Assembly (NCBI RefSeq): GCF_900166655.1
Contig: NZ_FVZB01000006.1
Location: 372,001 to 436,000, forward strand
Source of the DNA: Halobacillus hunanensis
GTDB lineage: Bacteria > Bacillota > Bacilli > Bacillales > Halobacillaceae
Direction of reading: 5' to 3'
DNA length: 64,000 bases
The position numbers and the translations under genes were made by a program. The first letter of the stretch is position 1; each line of letters opens with the position of its first letter. Of the stretch, positions 1-11,900 are shown piece by piece. The notes under the pieces are model-generated. The model was not told the DNA's origin and did not search any database. It was given only the letters and a program-made list of their open reading frames with translations.

Positions 1-698
1 AAATGATTCCTGTGGTTCTCGAATTAGGAGGTAAAGACCCAGCCATTGTTCTCGATGATGCCGATCTTGACTTGGCTGCAGATCAAATTGTCAGCGGGGC
101 CTTTTCCTACTCGGGACAGCGATGTACTGCTATCAAGCGAGTATTAGTCGGTGAGAAAGCAGCCGATAAACTTACAGAAAAAATCAAACAAAAAGTTGAA
201 GGATTAACAGTTGGAAATCCGGAAGACGACGCTGCCGTTACACCATTAATTGATAATCATGCGGCTGATTTTGTACAAGACTTAATCGATGATGCCTTAC
301 AAAATGGAGCAGAACTTGTTACAGGCAATAAACGAGCAGACAATTTAATTTATCCTACATTGCTCGATCACGTACACCCACACATGAAAGTTGCTTTGGA
401 AGAACCTTTTGGTCCCGTTCTCCCAATTATTCGTGTACAGGATGAGGTTGATCTTGTTTCTATCGCCAATGAATCAGATTATGGTCTTCAAGCCAGTGTT
501 TTTACAGCTGATGTTCAGAAGGCCATGGACATCGGAACAAAACTTAACGTTGGTTCCATCCAATATAATGCAAAAACGGAACGGGGGCCCGATCATTTCC
601 CCTTCATCGGTGCGAAAAACTCCGGCCTCGGCTCACAAGGGATCCGCCGCAGCATCGAATCCATGACACGAGACAAACTATTCGTACTAAATATGTAA
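1..698 (+). CDS. gapN: NADP-dependent glyceraldehyde-3-phosphate dehydrogenase (GapN), C-terminal part
   Basis: The 5' end is outside the window; the visible reading frame runs from base 3 for 231 codons to a TAA. It is the C-terminal half of an aldehyde dehydrogenase superfamily enzyme. The general-base glutamate lies in LELGGKD and the catalytic cysteine in GQRCTAIKR. The closing ERGPDHFPF stretch is typical of non-phosphorylating GapN, which oxidises glyceraldehyde-3-phosphate directly to 3-phosphoglycerate with NADP+. The family is about 475-490 residues, so roughly half is missing. A perfect palindrome follows ten bases after the stop. A related semialdehyde dehydrogenase is possible, but the C-terminal motif favours GapN. 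Confidence 0.85.
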   Translation, partial: MIPVVLELGGKDPAIVLDDADLDLAADQIVSGAFSYSGQRCTAIKRVLVGEKAADKLTEKIKQKVEGLTVGNPEDDAAVTPLIDNHAADFVQDLIDDALQNGAELVTGNKRADNLIYPTLLDHVHPHMKVALEEPFGPVLPIIRVQDEVDLVSIANESDYGLQASVFTADVQKAMDIGTKLNVGSIQYNAKTERGPDHFPFIGAKNSGLGSQGIRRSIESMTRDKLFVLNM

Positions 699-707
699 CC
701 CATAAAG

Positions 708-750
708 TACCACCTCAGGTCATCCAAAATTTGGATGACCTGAGGTGGTA
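708..750. repeat. 43-bp perfect palindrome, complete copy of a dispersed repeat
   Basis: Two 21-base arms (708-728 and 730-750) are perfect reverse complements around one central base; the core is CCACCTCAGGTCATCC. The same core recurs at 35190-35222, 36031-36073 and 37536-37562. It lies between the convergent ends of gapN and the siderophore-binding gene. Neither strand has a T tract after the stem, so it is not a textbook intrinsic terminator, although it may still stop or protect both transcripts. Confidence 0.85.
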
Positions 751-762
751 AAAAAATCCATA

Positions 763-1752
763 CTATTGCTTCTCCACTAATGCGTCGGCAACTTCGATCG
801 CCAGCCGCTCAGCGGATAAAGGACCGGCGAATGTTCCCATATCACCGGGAAGTTTATACGTGCGATCATCTTGTACAAATTCGAGGTTCGTCCATGCCGG
901 GTTATCAGCAAATTGGTTTGTAAAGATATTATCATCTTGTTGTACAAGATAGAAGAAATGGCTGTTTTGATAATTTTGCAGTGCTTCAACAGAAGTCGAA
1001 ATGAATCCATAAATCTCCGGCTGTTTAGTTTCGACCGCATTCGCCACTCCCATTTGTTCCAGCACACCAGCTACAACAGAATTATCTGTAAACAACCTCA
1101 TAATCGGGGAGTTCTGTGAAGTGAAGGCCTGGGTGACTACGGCTTCGATGTCAGATAATCCAGCTTCTTCTATCCGTTTCCCCTGATCTTTAAATGTTTG
1201 CTCCAACTCCTGCTTCACTTCCTCAGCCTTTTCCTGTTTATCAAATATTTTGGCCACAGCATCAAATTCATTCAACATATGCTGATACTGGTCGTCCACT
1301 CCTTCTTCTGAATAAGGAGCAAACAATACAGTTGGAGCTATCGATTCAAGTTCTTCTATAATGGTTTCATGGCGGTATTTAGCTCCAATGATAAGGTCAG
1401 GCTTTAATCGAGCAATCGCCTCTAAATTCGGTTCTGCACGTGTCCCCACATCCTCTGTAGATTCAGAGAGCGGTTCACCTACATTGATCCATTTATTATA
1501 ACCTTCAACATCTGATACACCGACAGGTTCAATCCCTAATGGCAGCATATGCTCTACATAAGTCCATTCCAGAACTACAACCCTTTGCGGAACACCTTGT
1601 ATTGATTTCTCTCCCATCCCTGTATCAACCGTAACAGAACGCTCAGACTCACTTTCCGCTGAGCTGTCTTTCGCTTCTTGATCGCTTTTATTACAAGCTG
1701 CCAGTATAGCTAGTATAAGTATTACAATAAGCAGACCAAGTTTTTTCATCAT
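763..1752 (-). CDS. Iron-siderophore ABC transporter substrate-binding lipoprotein (FecB/FhuD-like)
   Basis: A 329-residue lipoprotein. Its N terminus has two lysines, a hydrophobic stretch and a lipobox ending LAAC near residue 20, so it is probably lipid-anchored to the outer face of the membrane. The body fits the periplasmic-binding fold of ferric-siderophore or ferric-citrate receptors (YfmC/FecB group), with RVVVLEWTYVE and a central NLEAIARLKPDLIIG segment. A ribosome site GGAGTGG precedes the ATG ATG pair. No permease or ATPase gene is adjacent, so it must use a transporter encoded elsewhere. A Fur-type operator sits about 70 bases upstream. Ligand unknown. Confidence 0.85.
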   Translation of the reverse strand: MMKKLGLLIVILILAILAACNKSDQEAKDSSAESESERSVTVDTGMGEKSIQGVPQRVVVLEWTYVEHMLPLGIEPVGVSDVEGYNKWINVGEPLSESTEDVGTRAEPNLEAIARLKPDLIIGAKYRHETIIEELESIAPTVLFAPYSEEGVDDQYQHMLNEFDAVAKIFDKQEKAEEVKQELEQTFKDQGKRIEEAGLSDIEAVVTQAFTSQNSPIMRLFTDNSVVAGVLEQMGVANAVETKQPEIYGFISTSVEALQNYQNSHFFYLVQQDDNIFTNQFADNPAWTNLEFVQDDRTYKLPGDMGTFAGPLSAERLAIEVADALVEKQ

Positions 1753-1810
1753 TTATCATCCACTCCATTAACTTATTTCAATCGGATCTAAAAACATTAT
1801 GTATAATTTC

Positions 1811-1849
1811 GATCACAATTGATAAGGATTATCATTATCAATTGTGATC
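1811..1849 (-). promoter_or_regulatory. Fur box / iron-responsive operator
   Basis: The 19 bases at 1821-1839 match the classical Fur box GATAATGATAATCATTATC at 17 of 19 positions. The site is embedded in a larger perfect inverted repeat of 15-base arms (1811-1825 and 1835-1849). It lies just upstream of the siderophore-binding lipoprotein gene on the minus strand, as expected for iron-repressed uptake. By family knowledge, Fur with Fe2+ would repress the gene. Confidence 0.85.
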
Positions 1850-1880
1850 ATATCCCTATTCTGGCTGTTTGTCAACTTAT

Positions 1881-1926
1881 TAAAAAGTCTCTAACTATGA
1901 ACAATAAAGTTCTTAGTTAGAGACTT
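1881..1926 (-). terminator. Intrinsic terminator of the SDR gene
   Basis: Arms at 1885-1897 and 1914-1926 form a 13-bp stem. Read on the minus strand, it is followed by a run of five T. It starts a few bases past the stop of the short-chain dehydrogenase gene. Confidence 0.8.
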
Positions 1927-1930
1927 ACAA

Positions 1931-2728
1931 CTAAAGTGCTTTTACTAAGCCGCCATCGATCACAAGAGATTGTCCAGTCAAATATGTGTTCCCGCCGGAG
2001 GCTAGAAAAACAACCGCTTTCGCAAACTCCTCAGGTTCCCCATAACGTCCCATCGGTATCGACTGCTCTGCTTTTCCTCTGATCTCCTCGGGCTTTACAC
2101 CCAATTTCTCGGCATTCTTCTCATCAAGTGAAGCTACCCGGTCCGTGGCAATCCTGCCCGGCCCTACTGTATTAATCAAAATATTATCTGCTGCCAGCTC
2201 CTGGGACAAACTTTTCGATAACCCGACAACCCCCGCTCGGAATGTATTCGATAGGATCAGATTATCCAGTGTCTGTTTAATAGAAGAAGAAGCAATATTG
2301 ATGATTCTGCCGCTTTGTTGCTTTTTCATAGAAGGAAGTACTTCTCGAATCGTTCGGATAAAACTTAATAAGTTTAATTCAAATGCACGACTCCAGTCTT
2401 GATCCTCAAAGTCATTGAAAGTTCCGGCTGGCGGACCTCCCGCATTATTAATTAACACATCAATTGTTCCATTGTATTCAACAGCTGTTTGTGCTAAACG
2501 TTTAATTTGATCAGGATTCGTTACATCACATACTATGTAATCAACGTGCGGGTTTCCGCTAATTTCCTTAATCTCTGTTTGCGCCTTTTGCAGCTCGTCC
2601 TCACTTCTGCTTGAGAGTAAGACACTTGCTCCTTCCTTTGCAAACTCTAAGGCAGTGGCTTTCCCCAGCCCTTTACTTGCCGCGGTAATGACAACTGATT
2701 TCCCCTCTAAGTTAAGATCCAAGCCCAT
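1931..2728 (-). CDS. Short-chain dehydrogenase/reductase, 3-oxoacyl-ACP-reductase-like, with atypical active site
   Basis: A 265-residue Rossmann-fold protein. It has a nucleotide-binding loop near residue 18 (AASKGLG, in place of the common TGxxxGIG), NNAGGPP near residue 92, and a C-terminal FLASGGNTYLTGQSLVIDGG. The catalytic YxxxK normally seen near residues 155-160 is not present: the aligned stretch reads SNTFRAGVVGL, with neither the Tyr nor the Lys. This resembles the BKR-like SDR subgroup that lacks a perfect catalytic tetrad. The substrate is unknown and catalytic competence is doubtful. GGGAAGGGATGG precedes the ATG. It is a single-gene unit ending in an intrinsic terminator. Confidence 0.85.
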   Translation of the reverse strand: MGLDLNLEGKSVVITAASKGLGKATALEFAKEGASVLLSSRSEDELQKAQTEIKEISGNPHVDYIVCDVTNPDQIKRLAQTAVEYNGTIDVLINNAGGPPAGTFNDFEDQDWSRAFELNLLSFIRTIREVLPSMKKQQSGRIINIASSSIKQTLDNLILSNTFRAGVVGLSKSLSQELAADNILINTVGPGRIATDRVASLDEKNAEKLGVKPEEIRGKAEQSIPMGRYGEPEEFAKAVVFLASGGNTYLTGQSLVIDGGLVKAL

Positions 2729-2857
2729 CCATCCCTTCCCTAATAGATTTCATGTATAGCAACTTTCCACAGTTATATTATACATCCAAGTGATAGAATC
2801 TTCAGTCATTGAAGATCCATTTAGTACTACTTTTCGAAAAATTTCTCATTATAATGT

Positions 2858-2898
2858 GTCCTGAAGTGAGCCTTGAACTCTTCGGCTCACTTCAGGAC
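2858..2898 (-). terminator. Hairpin after the giant surface-protein gene
   Basis: A perfect 15-bp stem (2858-2872 and 2884-2898) with an 11-base loop begins six bases past the stop of the giant gene. No strong T tract follows on the minus strand, so termination may be Rho-assisted or the stem may stabilise the 3' end. Confidence 0.65.
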
Positions 2899-2903
2899 AG
2901 GTA

Positions 2904-5900
2904 TCATTCTCTTCTCTCATTAATCCGTACTTCCTCTGAATTCTCAATCCGAATATCTCGGTTTATCGTCCGGTTCACGCTAATGATTCCTGACAAATTC
3001 AGATTTCCCTGGGTTTCACTAGTACCTCCATTTCCAGAAGGTCGCACCATCCAATCAAAAAGACTCTGTAATTCTGTCAGCAATTCATCTAACAGGATAG
3101 GGAACGTGGGTGAAGGTTCAGGCTGCCGTGTTTGTTCTAACGGAATGGTAACCCTGACTGTCTCATCACTTTCTAAATTAACAGATGTCGCTTTCGATAC
3201 GTAATTAGAGGCAGAAGCTATCAAAATAAATTCCCCAGGAGCTAAATTGGTAAAAACAAATTCACCTTGTTTGGATGTGGTAACGATTTCGATAACACGA
3301 CCCCGAGTAGTTTTCAACGTAACGGTTCCCTCAAAAACAGGCTCCATAGTAATTTCATTTATGACCCTGCCAATAATCGTACCTGGTTGGCTAATCACTG
3401 CTAAAGTAAAGTTTGCCGTTTCTTCTTCGCCAGGTATTAACAGAATAGTGCTGGTTTCGGGTAAATAACCCGTGGCAGAAGCCGTGGCCATAAAGGTCCC
3501 TGAAGGCAGATTCCCTATTATATAGAAACCATTTTCATCCGTTACTCCCCGACCAATGATATTACCAGGCTCATCAAATACGGTTACAGAGCCATTTGAA
3601 ATTGGAATCCCCTCATTACTAAGAATTTGCCCGTTAAGACGAGCAGGATTACGAGGCAGCTGAAAATCAACGGTCACTTCTGAATTCGCTGCAATAGTAA
3701 CAGTTTGTGATCCTGACGCAAAGCCGAAAGCAGATGCCCTTACTGTATAATCTCCTGGGATGATTCCTCTAATATTATAGGTTCCATCAACTTCTGTAAC
3801 TGTCGTGACTACAGGACGTGTCTGCTGGTCAAATAAGACGACAACAGCTCCTGCAATCGGGTTTCCATTTACCTCCTCTGTCACTGTACCATTTATACTG
3901 CCTGGGTTAGCCGTTAAGGTGAAATTAATGGTGACAGTTTCTCCTGCTTCAACTGAAAAAGATTCCACTTCATTCGCAAATGAAGGGTTGAAGGCAGTGA
4001 TGCTGTACGAACCAGCTCGCAAGCCTTGGATGCGATATCGCCCTTCCGCATCTGTTGTAGTTCTGGCAATCACGGCACCATTTGCATCAATAACTCGGAT
4101 CAGAGTATCTGGAACTGGTACACTGTCTTCATTTGCCACTACTCGCCCGAGAGCTGTAGCAGGATTAGGGAACAAAGCAAAATTTTGTTCAGTTGTTTCA
4201 TTACTTACAGCCTGAGCACTGGCCGCTTCCGATCCGAACCCTGGCGCACTCACTATAATGGTATAAACCCCTGGGCGCAGACCACTAACAAGGTATCTCC
4301 CATCTGCATCCGTTTCAACAGAAGCAACAATCGGCCCAGATGGACTTAATTGCCTCACTTGAACAAGTGCGTTTGGTACCAGCTCTCCTGTTTGTGCATT
4401 CGTTACTGTTCCTGCAAAACTTCCAAGCAAAAATGCAACGGTAAAATCAATTGTCTCCCTTTCACCTGGGACTAATGAGATCGTCTTCGTTTCGGTTGTA
4501 AACCCAGGGGCTGAAGCTACAACTATGAAAGTTCCAGCCGGTAAATTCCCAATAAAATACTCACCGTTGAGATCAGTGACACCTCTTCCGACAATATCAC
4601 CGCTCGCCATAGACGTAACCAACGAGGCAATCTGTCCGTCCTGGGAAACAACCGTGATGGATGCATTTCTAATCGGCGTTCCCTCTTCTGTCCTCACTAT
4701 TCCAGTGATTTGAGCTGGGTTCCTAGCAAGCTGAAAATTCGCAGTGGTTGTTAAATTCGAACGAATCGAAGCGGTTTGAGTACTTGCGGCAAATCCAAAA
4801 GCTGCTGCTTTAACTGTATATGAGCCAGGAGCCAGGCCACTCACTTCATATATTCCATTTACGTCTGTAGTTGTGGATAACAGTGGTTCATTGGACAGAT
4901 CATAAATCACGACATCCGCTTGAGCTATCGGATCTCCACTTATTTCATCCAGCACTGTACCGGTAAGGGTTCCTGGATTTCCTTCCAGTACAAAATCTAC
5001 TGTCTGAATAAGACCAGGACTTAGTGTAACCTCCCTTGACTCACTTTGGAATTCAGGATTAAAGGCAACCACTTGGTAAGTCCCGGGATCAAGACTATCT
5101 ACAGTGTATAAACCACTTTCATCTGTTTGGACTGTATCTACTACTGTCCCGCCTGCATTAATAACTTGGATCACAGTATTTGGAATAGGGTCACCTGTAT
5201 TAACACTGGTTACAGAACCTTCAATACCTGCCCGGGTAGGGAACAGTATGAAATCCTGAATTGTGGTTTCTCCTCCTGCGACTTGTTGACTTGCATCTGC
5301 TGCACCAAATCCTTCTTTGCTAACTACAACCGTATAAACACTCGGAGTTAATCCAGATACCGTATAGCGGCCATTTTCGTCTGTGGTAGTTTCAAAAACG
5401 ATAGTACCCGCTGGACCAAACTGCCTGACTTCAATAGTCGCATTTGGAACAGGGTCACCCGTTAAACCGTTCGTCACTAGTCCGGCCAGGTTTCCTAAAC
5501 TTCGTCTTAATACAAAATCGATCCTTTGTTCTTCTCCAGGAGATAATGTTGTCGTAATACTTTCCGATATATACCCTGGTTCAGCAGCTGTAACTGTAAT
5601 AGTTCTGGGTCCAGATGGTAAATTTCCAATGACATAATTCCCATTTGGCCCTGTTAAACCTCTCCCGACGATATTTCCATCAGCATCGAACACGGAAATA
5701 CCTGCATCTATTAAAGGGATACCTTGTTCATTTGTAACGGTACCAAAGATTTGCGCTGGGTTCCTCTCCAGGGCGAAGTTGGCCTCACTTGTGCTGCCAG
5801 CTAAAACAATGACTTGCTGAGCACTAGTTGCATACCGAAGAGCGGAGGCGCGAACTGTATATGTCCCTGGTTCAAGACCAAAAATGGTATAATCCCCAGT

Positions 5901-8900
5901 TTCATTAGTGATCACAGTAGCAATCGGTCGATCCTCATGTTCTGATGCAATCACTACGGATCCAGTAAGCGCTTCACCTGTGATAGCATTAGTTACCCTG
6001 CCAACGATTGTGCCAGGATTCCCTTCAAGAACAAAATTAACAACAGCTGTTTCACCAGGATCAACGGTAAATTCTCTTAGTTGACTTTCATAATTTGGAT
6101 TTAAGGCAATGATGCTATATGAGCCTGCATCAAACTGACTGATCAGGTAAGATCCATCAATATCCGTTTGTACTTCTTTAACAGGTGCGCCGACACCATT
6201 AACTAAGCGAATCAACGTATCTGATAGAGGATCCCCTTCACTAGAAGTAACTCTTCCCTGAACATTTGAGGAACCAGGAAACAAGATTAATTCTTGAAGC
6301 GTTGTCTGATTACTGTTTACCTCATCGCTTGCTTCCGCCGTACCAAAACCTTCACGGGTTGCCACAACCGTATAAATTCCTGGGGGAAGACTGTTTACAA
6401 CATAATTTCCTGATTGATCTGTAATCGCCGTAGCAATGACTGGTCCTGCTGGGCCCAGTGTACGAACTTCGATCAGAGCGTTGACAACAGCTTCTCCTGT
6501 AATCCCATTCGAAACAACTCCGGACAACCTTCCTGGGTCAGGTTCCAGGAAGAAATCGTCAACAACAATTTCGTTAGGATCCAGATCCGCACTAGCTATT
6601 TGTGTTGAAAAATTAGGTGCCGCTGCTGTCACTTGATACAATCCAGGGGATAAAGTGAACAACGCGTAGTTCCCGCTTGATTCCGTCAACACGGTGGCGA
6701 CAACAGCACTGGTGAAATCAGTAACTGTAACTGTGGCCCCCGCAATCGGGTTTCCGGTTCTTTGGTTCACAACCATCCCTTGTAACGTTCCAGGATTTAC
6801 GGTAGGCGACAATGTTGTCAAAGATACTTCTCCAGCTTCAATAATAACTGCTTTGGAATCACCACCAAAACCTATTCTAGAAGCTGTAATATTCAAAGTA
6901 CCCGGGGGAAGATTGGAGATCACAAAATTTCCGCTTTGATCAGTTGTTTCAGTAGCTAAAGTGTTTCCATTGAGGTCCTTTGCCGTAACAAGTGCACCCT
7001 CGATCCCCATGTTAGTGGAGGTGTTGACTACAGTGCCCGAAACACTTCCCACACCTCGTTGAAGCTGAACCGTAGCATTGGTCACTTCACCTGCTGTTAC
7101 AAGAGCCGGAACAACAGCTGCCTGAAAGCCTTGCGCTGTTACATTGAGTACATATCGTCCTGACTGAAGGAAGGATAAAGTGAAAGCCCCGTTTGAATCT
7201 GCCAGAATGGTTTGTAAAACAGCTCCATTTTCATCGACTAGACGGATGGCTATATTCTGTCCGATTATCAAATTACCTTCTTCATCCACAACAGTTCCAC
7301 TAATTGTTCCAAACAAAGCACTCAATCCTAAATTAGCTATGGTAACTTCGCCACTGGTGATTATCGCTCCGACCGAACTAGATGAAAACCCTGCTTTTCC
7401 TGCTATTACAGTATAGGAACCCTCTGACAACCCCGTCACCACATACTGACCATCCGAATCAGTCACTACAGTCCTTAATGTAGTACCAATTGCATTAAGC
7501 ACATTCACGGTGACACCTTCTAACGGGTCGTTATCTTGCAGGCTAGTAATCAGACCGCTAATGCTCCCTGGATTTGGTGTTAGCATGAAGTTCACATCAT
7601 TCACTGCTTCCCCGCGTGTAAGTGTAATCCCGCCTATCACATTAGCGTACCCAGTGGCTGTGACGAGTATAGAAAAAGTTCCCGCCGTCAAGTTTGAAAT
7701 TTGGTAGATTCCATTCACATCTGTTGCCGCGCTTCCAAGTACTACATTATTCGTGTTTATGACTTTTACATTAGCAGTTGTAACAGGGTTTCCATCAAAG
7801 TCTGTTACTCTTCCACTGATCAATGCCGGGTTCGGAACTAAAGCTATATTTGTCGTTGAAACCTGGTTGGATTCTACTGTGCTTCCCTGGGAATTGCGTG
7901 CATAATCTGTTGCCGATGCAGCCACTGTGTACGTCCCCGGCGCCAATCCACTTATTAGGAAGTTGCCAAGGTGATCTGTAACCGCTCGAGCAATCGGATC
8001 AATTTCAGAAGCTCCAAATACAAGAACGAGCGCTCCGACTAACGGTGAATTTGTAGTAACATCGGTAACTTTCCCAGTTATCCTTCCAGGTTCTGAGTTC
8101 AAAGTAAAATCCATGACTACTACTTCATCTGGTGTAGCTGTAAACGATAATTCTCCCCGTTGGAACACAGGGTTAACGGCGACTAAACGATATTGCCCTG
8201 AACGAATTCCTGTTATCCTATAGAAACCATTTGCATCCGTCTCAACGGATTGAAGCAAAACACCAGCATCGTTGTATAGACGAACTAAGGTATCAGGCAA
8301 TGGGGAGCCCGTGGAGGCTGACCTCACTGTTCCTTCGACCTCAGCAGGATTTTCTGAAAGTAACAGGTCTGTAGAAACCGTCTGATTAGCAGGTACATTT
8401 ACCGAAGCTTCACCGGCCCCAAAAGAGTCAGCGGTCGCAATTACGGTGTAGACATTAGGTGCCAAATTAGGGATGACATAAATCCCTTGCGCATCTGATA
8501 ACGTCGTAGCAATGATCGGACCAGAAGGAGATAAGAAACGAGCCACTATCGTGGCGCCGCCAATTGGTTGGCCAGTTTGTTGATTTATAATCGTGCCCTG
8601 GATCGTTCCAGGCTGTGGGGTGAGAGCAAAACTTAATACCGTTTGGATTCCTGACCTAATTGTAAAACTTGCTGTTTGAGTGGAAAATCCATCAGCACTT
8701 ACTATCGCGCGATAACTCCCAGGGTTAAGACCTTCCACTAAAAATTGACCGAACCCGTCTGAGACCGTATTCGTGACTTGTGACCCTGTTTCAGTCGAAA
8801 TAAGCACAACACTTCCAGAAACTGCATTTCCTGTCTGCAGGTCTGTAACCAGCCCAGTCAAAGAGCCTGGATTCGGAGATAGACGCAATGTTACAATCGA

Positions 8901-11900
8901 GGTTTCTTCAGGGTCCAGCATAACCGTTGCTGTATCAGATCCAAAATTCTCCGCAGACGTACTGACAACCAACACCCTAGGTGGTAGTCCCTCGACTGTA
9001 AATTGCCCATTCTCCCCAGTCACTTCCCTTGAAATGAAAATGCCTTCCGGGGTCGTGACTGTTACAAATGCCCCTTTAATTCCTTCTCCGTTTGTTTCGC
9101 TAAGCACACTTCCTGTAAGAGTTGCTTGGGCTGGGCTTAATCTTATAGTTACGCTCACCGTCTCAGCAGCCACAACATCTACCGGGACTGTATTCGCTGT
9201 AAATCCTGGGGCAGTCACGTTTAGTAAATACCTTCCCGGTGCCAAATCTGACACCGAAAATGTCCCGCCCGATTCCGCTAGAAAAGTTTGAAGCAATATA
9301 CCTGTACCGTTAAATAATTTAACTTCAATATGATTTCCTGTCACCGAATTGCCGTCTTCATCCACTATGCTGCCCGCGATATCCCCTACCGTTCTGGAAA
9401 GGGTAAGATCCGCTGCAGAGGTTTCATCGCTGGCCACAATAACACCAACTGACGCAGTCGAGAAGTTATCAGCACTGGCAACGACTGTGTAACTTCCTGG
9501 AGCTAAGTCACGAACGAGGTAATTTCCGAACGGACTCGTCACGACAGATGTAATAAAGGCCCCGTCACTAGTTCTTATTAACACAACGCTTCCTGAGATA
9601 GGGCGACCATTTGTATCCGACACCTGACCGCTAATTCCACCAGGGTTGGGCAGAAGTTGAAAGTTTAGATCATTCACCGTTTGGCCTGCCTCCAGGGAAA
9701 CACCGCTTGTTACCGAGGAAAAATTAGGGGCCGTGACAATTACACTGTACGTACCCGGTGGCAGGTTTCCAATTGAATAATCCCCATTGTTATCCGTTGT
9801 TCCTATACCAATAATAGTTTCATTGGCATCAAAAATTTTTATTGTGGCATTAGACAACGGGTTTCCAGCCTCATTTGTTACGGTTCCATTAATTATTGAC
9901 GGGTTCGGGTTTAATTGAATAGCAACATCAGTTATCTGGTCGGCTAAAACGGTGGCTCCAATTGTTGAAGTCTGATAGTTCAGCGCAGCTGCCGTCAATA
10001 TATACTGACCAGGTGCCAGTGAATTAAAACGAAATTGACCAGTTGGGTCAGCTGTTGTAGAAGCAATAAAAATATTATTGGAAGTATATAATTGAACACT
10101 TGCTCCGAATATCGCCGGATTAACGATTCCACTAATGGCTCCCGGATTTTCACTTAAACGAAGGATAATAGGAGTGGTGAGATTGGGCTGTACAACTGCC
10201 CCAATAACGCCCTGTTGCAATCCTTGAGCACTGGCTGTAACTGTATAATTTCCAGGCGCCAGCCCCGTAACATTATAATTACCCTGTGAGCCAGTGATAA
10301 CAGTATCCACTACTAGGCCACTAGCATTGGTCACTCGGACAATCGCCCCTGGTACCCCTTCGCCTGTTACATCATTAAAAATAGACCCGGAAATCGATCC
10401 CGGGGATGGGCTTAAATCGAGGCGAACATTCTCCACCTCTCCCGGATTTAAGCTGACTGTCGCTGAATTAGTTTGGAAGTCAGATGCCATGACAACTACA
10501 ATATAAGTTCCTGGTGCTAAATTATTTACAACATAGTTCCCGTCTGGATCAGTAAAGGTCACGGCTATAATTGAACCATTTATATCTGTTATTCTTATCT
10601 CTATCCCAGCACCGACGATCGGTTGGCCCGTGACACTATTAAAGATGACACCCATAATGGCAGCAGGATTTAACAAAAGAGAAAAATCGATGACAGCCGT
10701 TTGATCTGCCCCCACATTAACTCCCGTTACTTCAGTTTGGAAATTATCAGCTGTTACAGTAATGGTATAGTTATCTGGCGATAATCCTGTCACGTTATAC
10801 ATGCCACCATTATCGGTTACTGTTCTTGAAACGACAGTAGATCCCTGATCCCGAACCACTACCGTAGCACTGGAGATTGCCGCTCCTTCCTCACTTGTAA
10901 CGGTGCCTGCGATCCCTCCAGGGTTGAGCTGTAATTGAGCATCCACTACCGTTACTTCATCAGCCACGATTAGAGCTCCTACCGAATTTGTCGCAAAAGT
11001 ATCGGCACTGACTACTAACGTATAAGAGCCTGGAAGAAGGTTTGCAATGGTATAAATTCCATTCTCATCAGTTACTGTTGAGCTAACGAGCGTATTGTTT
11101 GAAAACACCTTAACAAATGCACCGGCAAGTACTGTGCCATTTGTGTCTGACACAGTCCCCGTAATTGTCCCTGATATTCTTGCTAATTCTGCATCAACTA
11201 TAGTCGTTGAGTCAGATTGAATCATGGCGCCGATGATTTTTGTTCCAAATCCATCTGCGGTAAATCTTACGGAATAATTTCCTGGGGGAAGAGAATCAAC
11301 AAAGTATGTTCCAGCCTCATCAGTGATGGTGGCTGCTACAGTTATGCCTTCACTGTTTAAAACACTTACTCCCGCTCCATTAATAGCATCTGTACCAGCG
11401 GCTGTTACGTTTCCGGTCAATACACCTGGGCTTTCGGCAAGTGCGGCATCAATGGTTACAGATTCACCTGCCGCTAGTGTACTTCCTATAATTTGAATTG
11501 CAAACCCCGGCGTACTGAATCTGATTCGATAGGTTCCGGGTGCCAATTGGGTAATAAAGTACAACCCTGTACCGGCCGTTGTCGTACTGACGATAACATT
11601 ACCAATTTCATTTAATACTTCAACCATAACACCAGATAGAGGATTTCCGTTTTCATCTGTTACGATCCCCTGTACTGATGCTGGGTTTAATGGAAGGGAA
11701 AAGTTCGTAGTTTCTGTTTCATTGGGGGCGATATTCACACCGGTCGTTACGGATTGTAACCCTTCGGCAGATGCAGTCAGATTATAAGAACCGGGGACTA
11801 AATCTGAAAAAGTGTACTGCCCATTTCCATTCGTTATGGTTTGCTCAACCAGAGTTCCAGCTGTATTACTTAAAAAAAGCGCAGCATTTGAAACAGGAGT

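Noticed and set aside
708-750. Reading the palindrome as an ordinary Rho-independent terminator
   Set aside because: No T run follows the stem on either strand, and the same sequence recurs elsewhere, so repeat is the better label.
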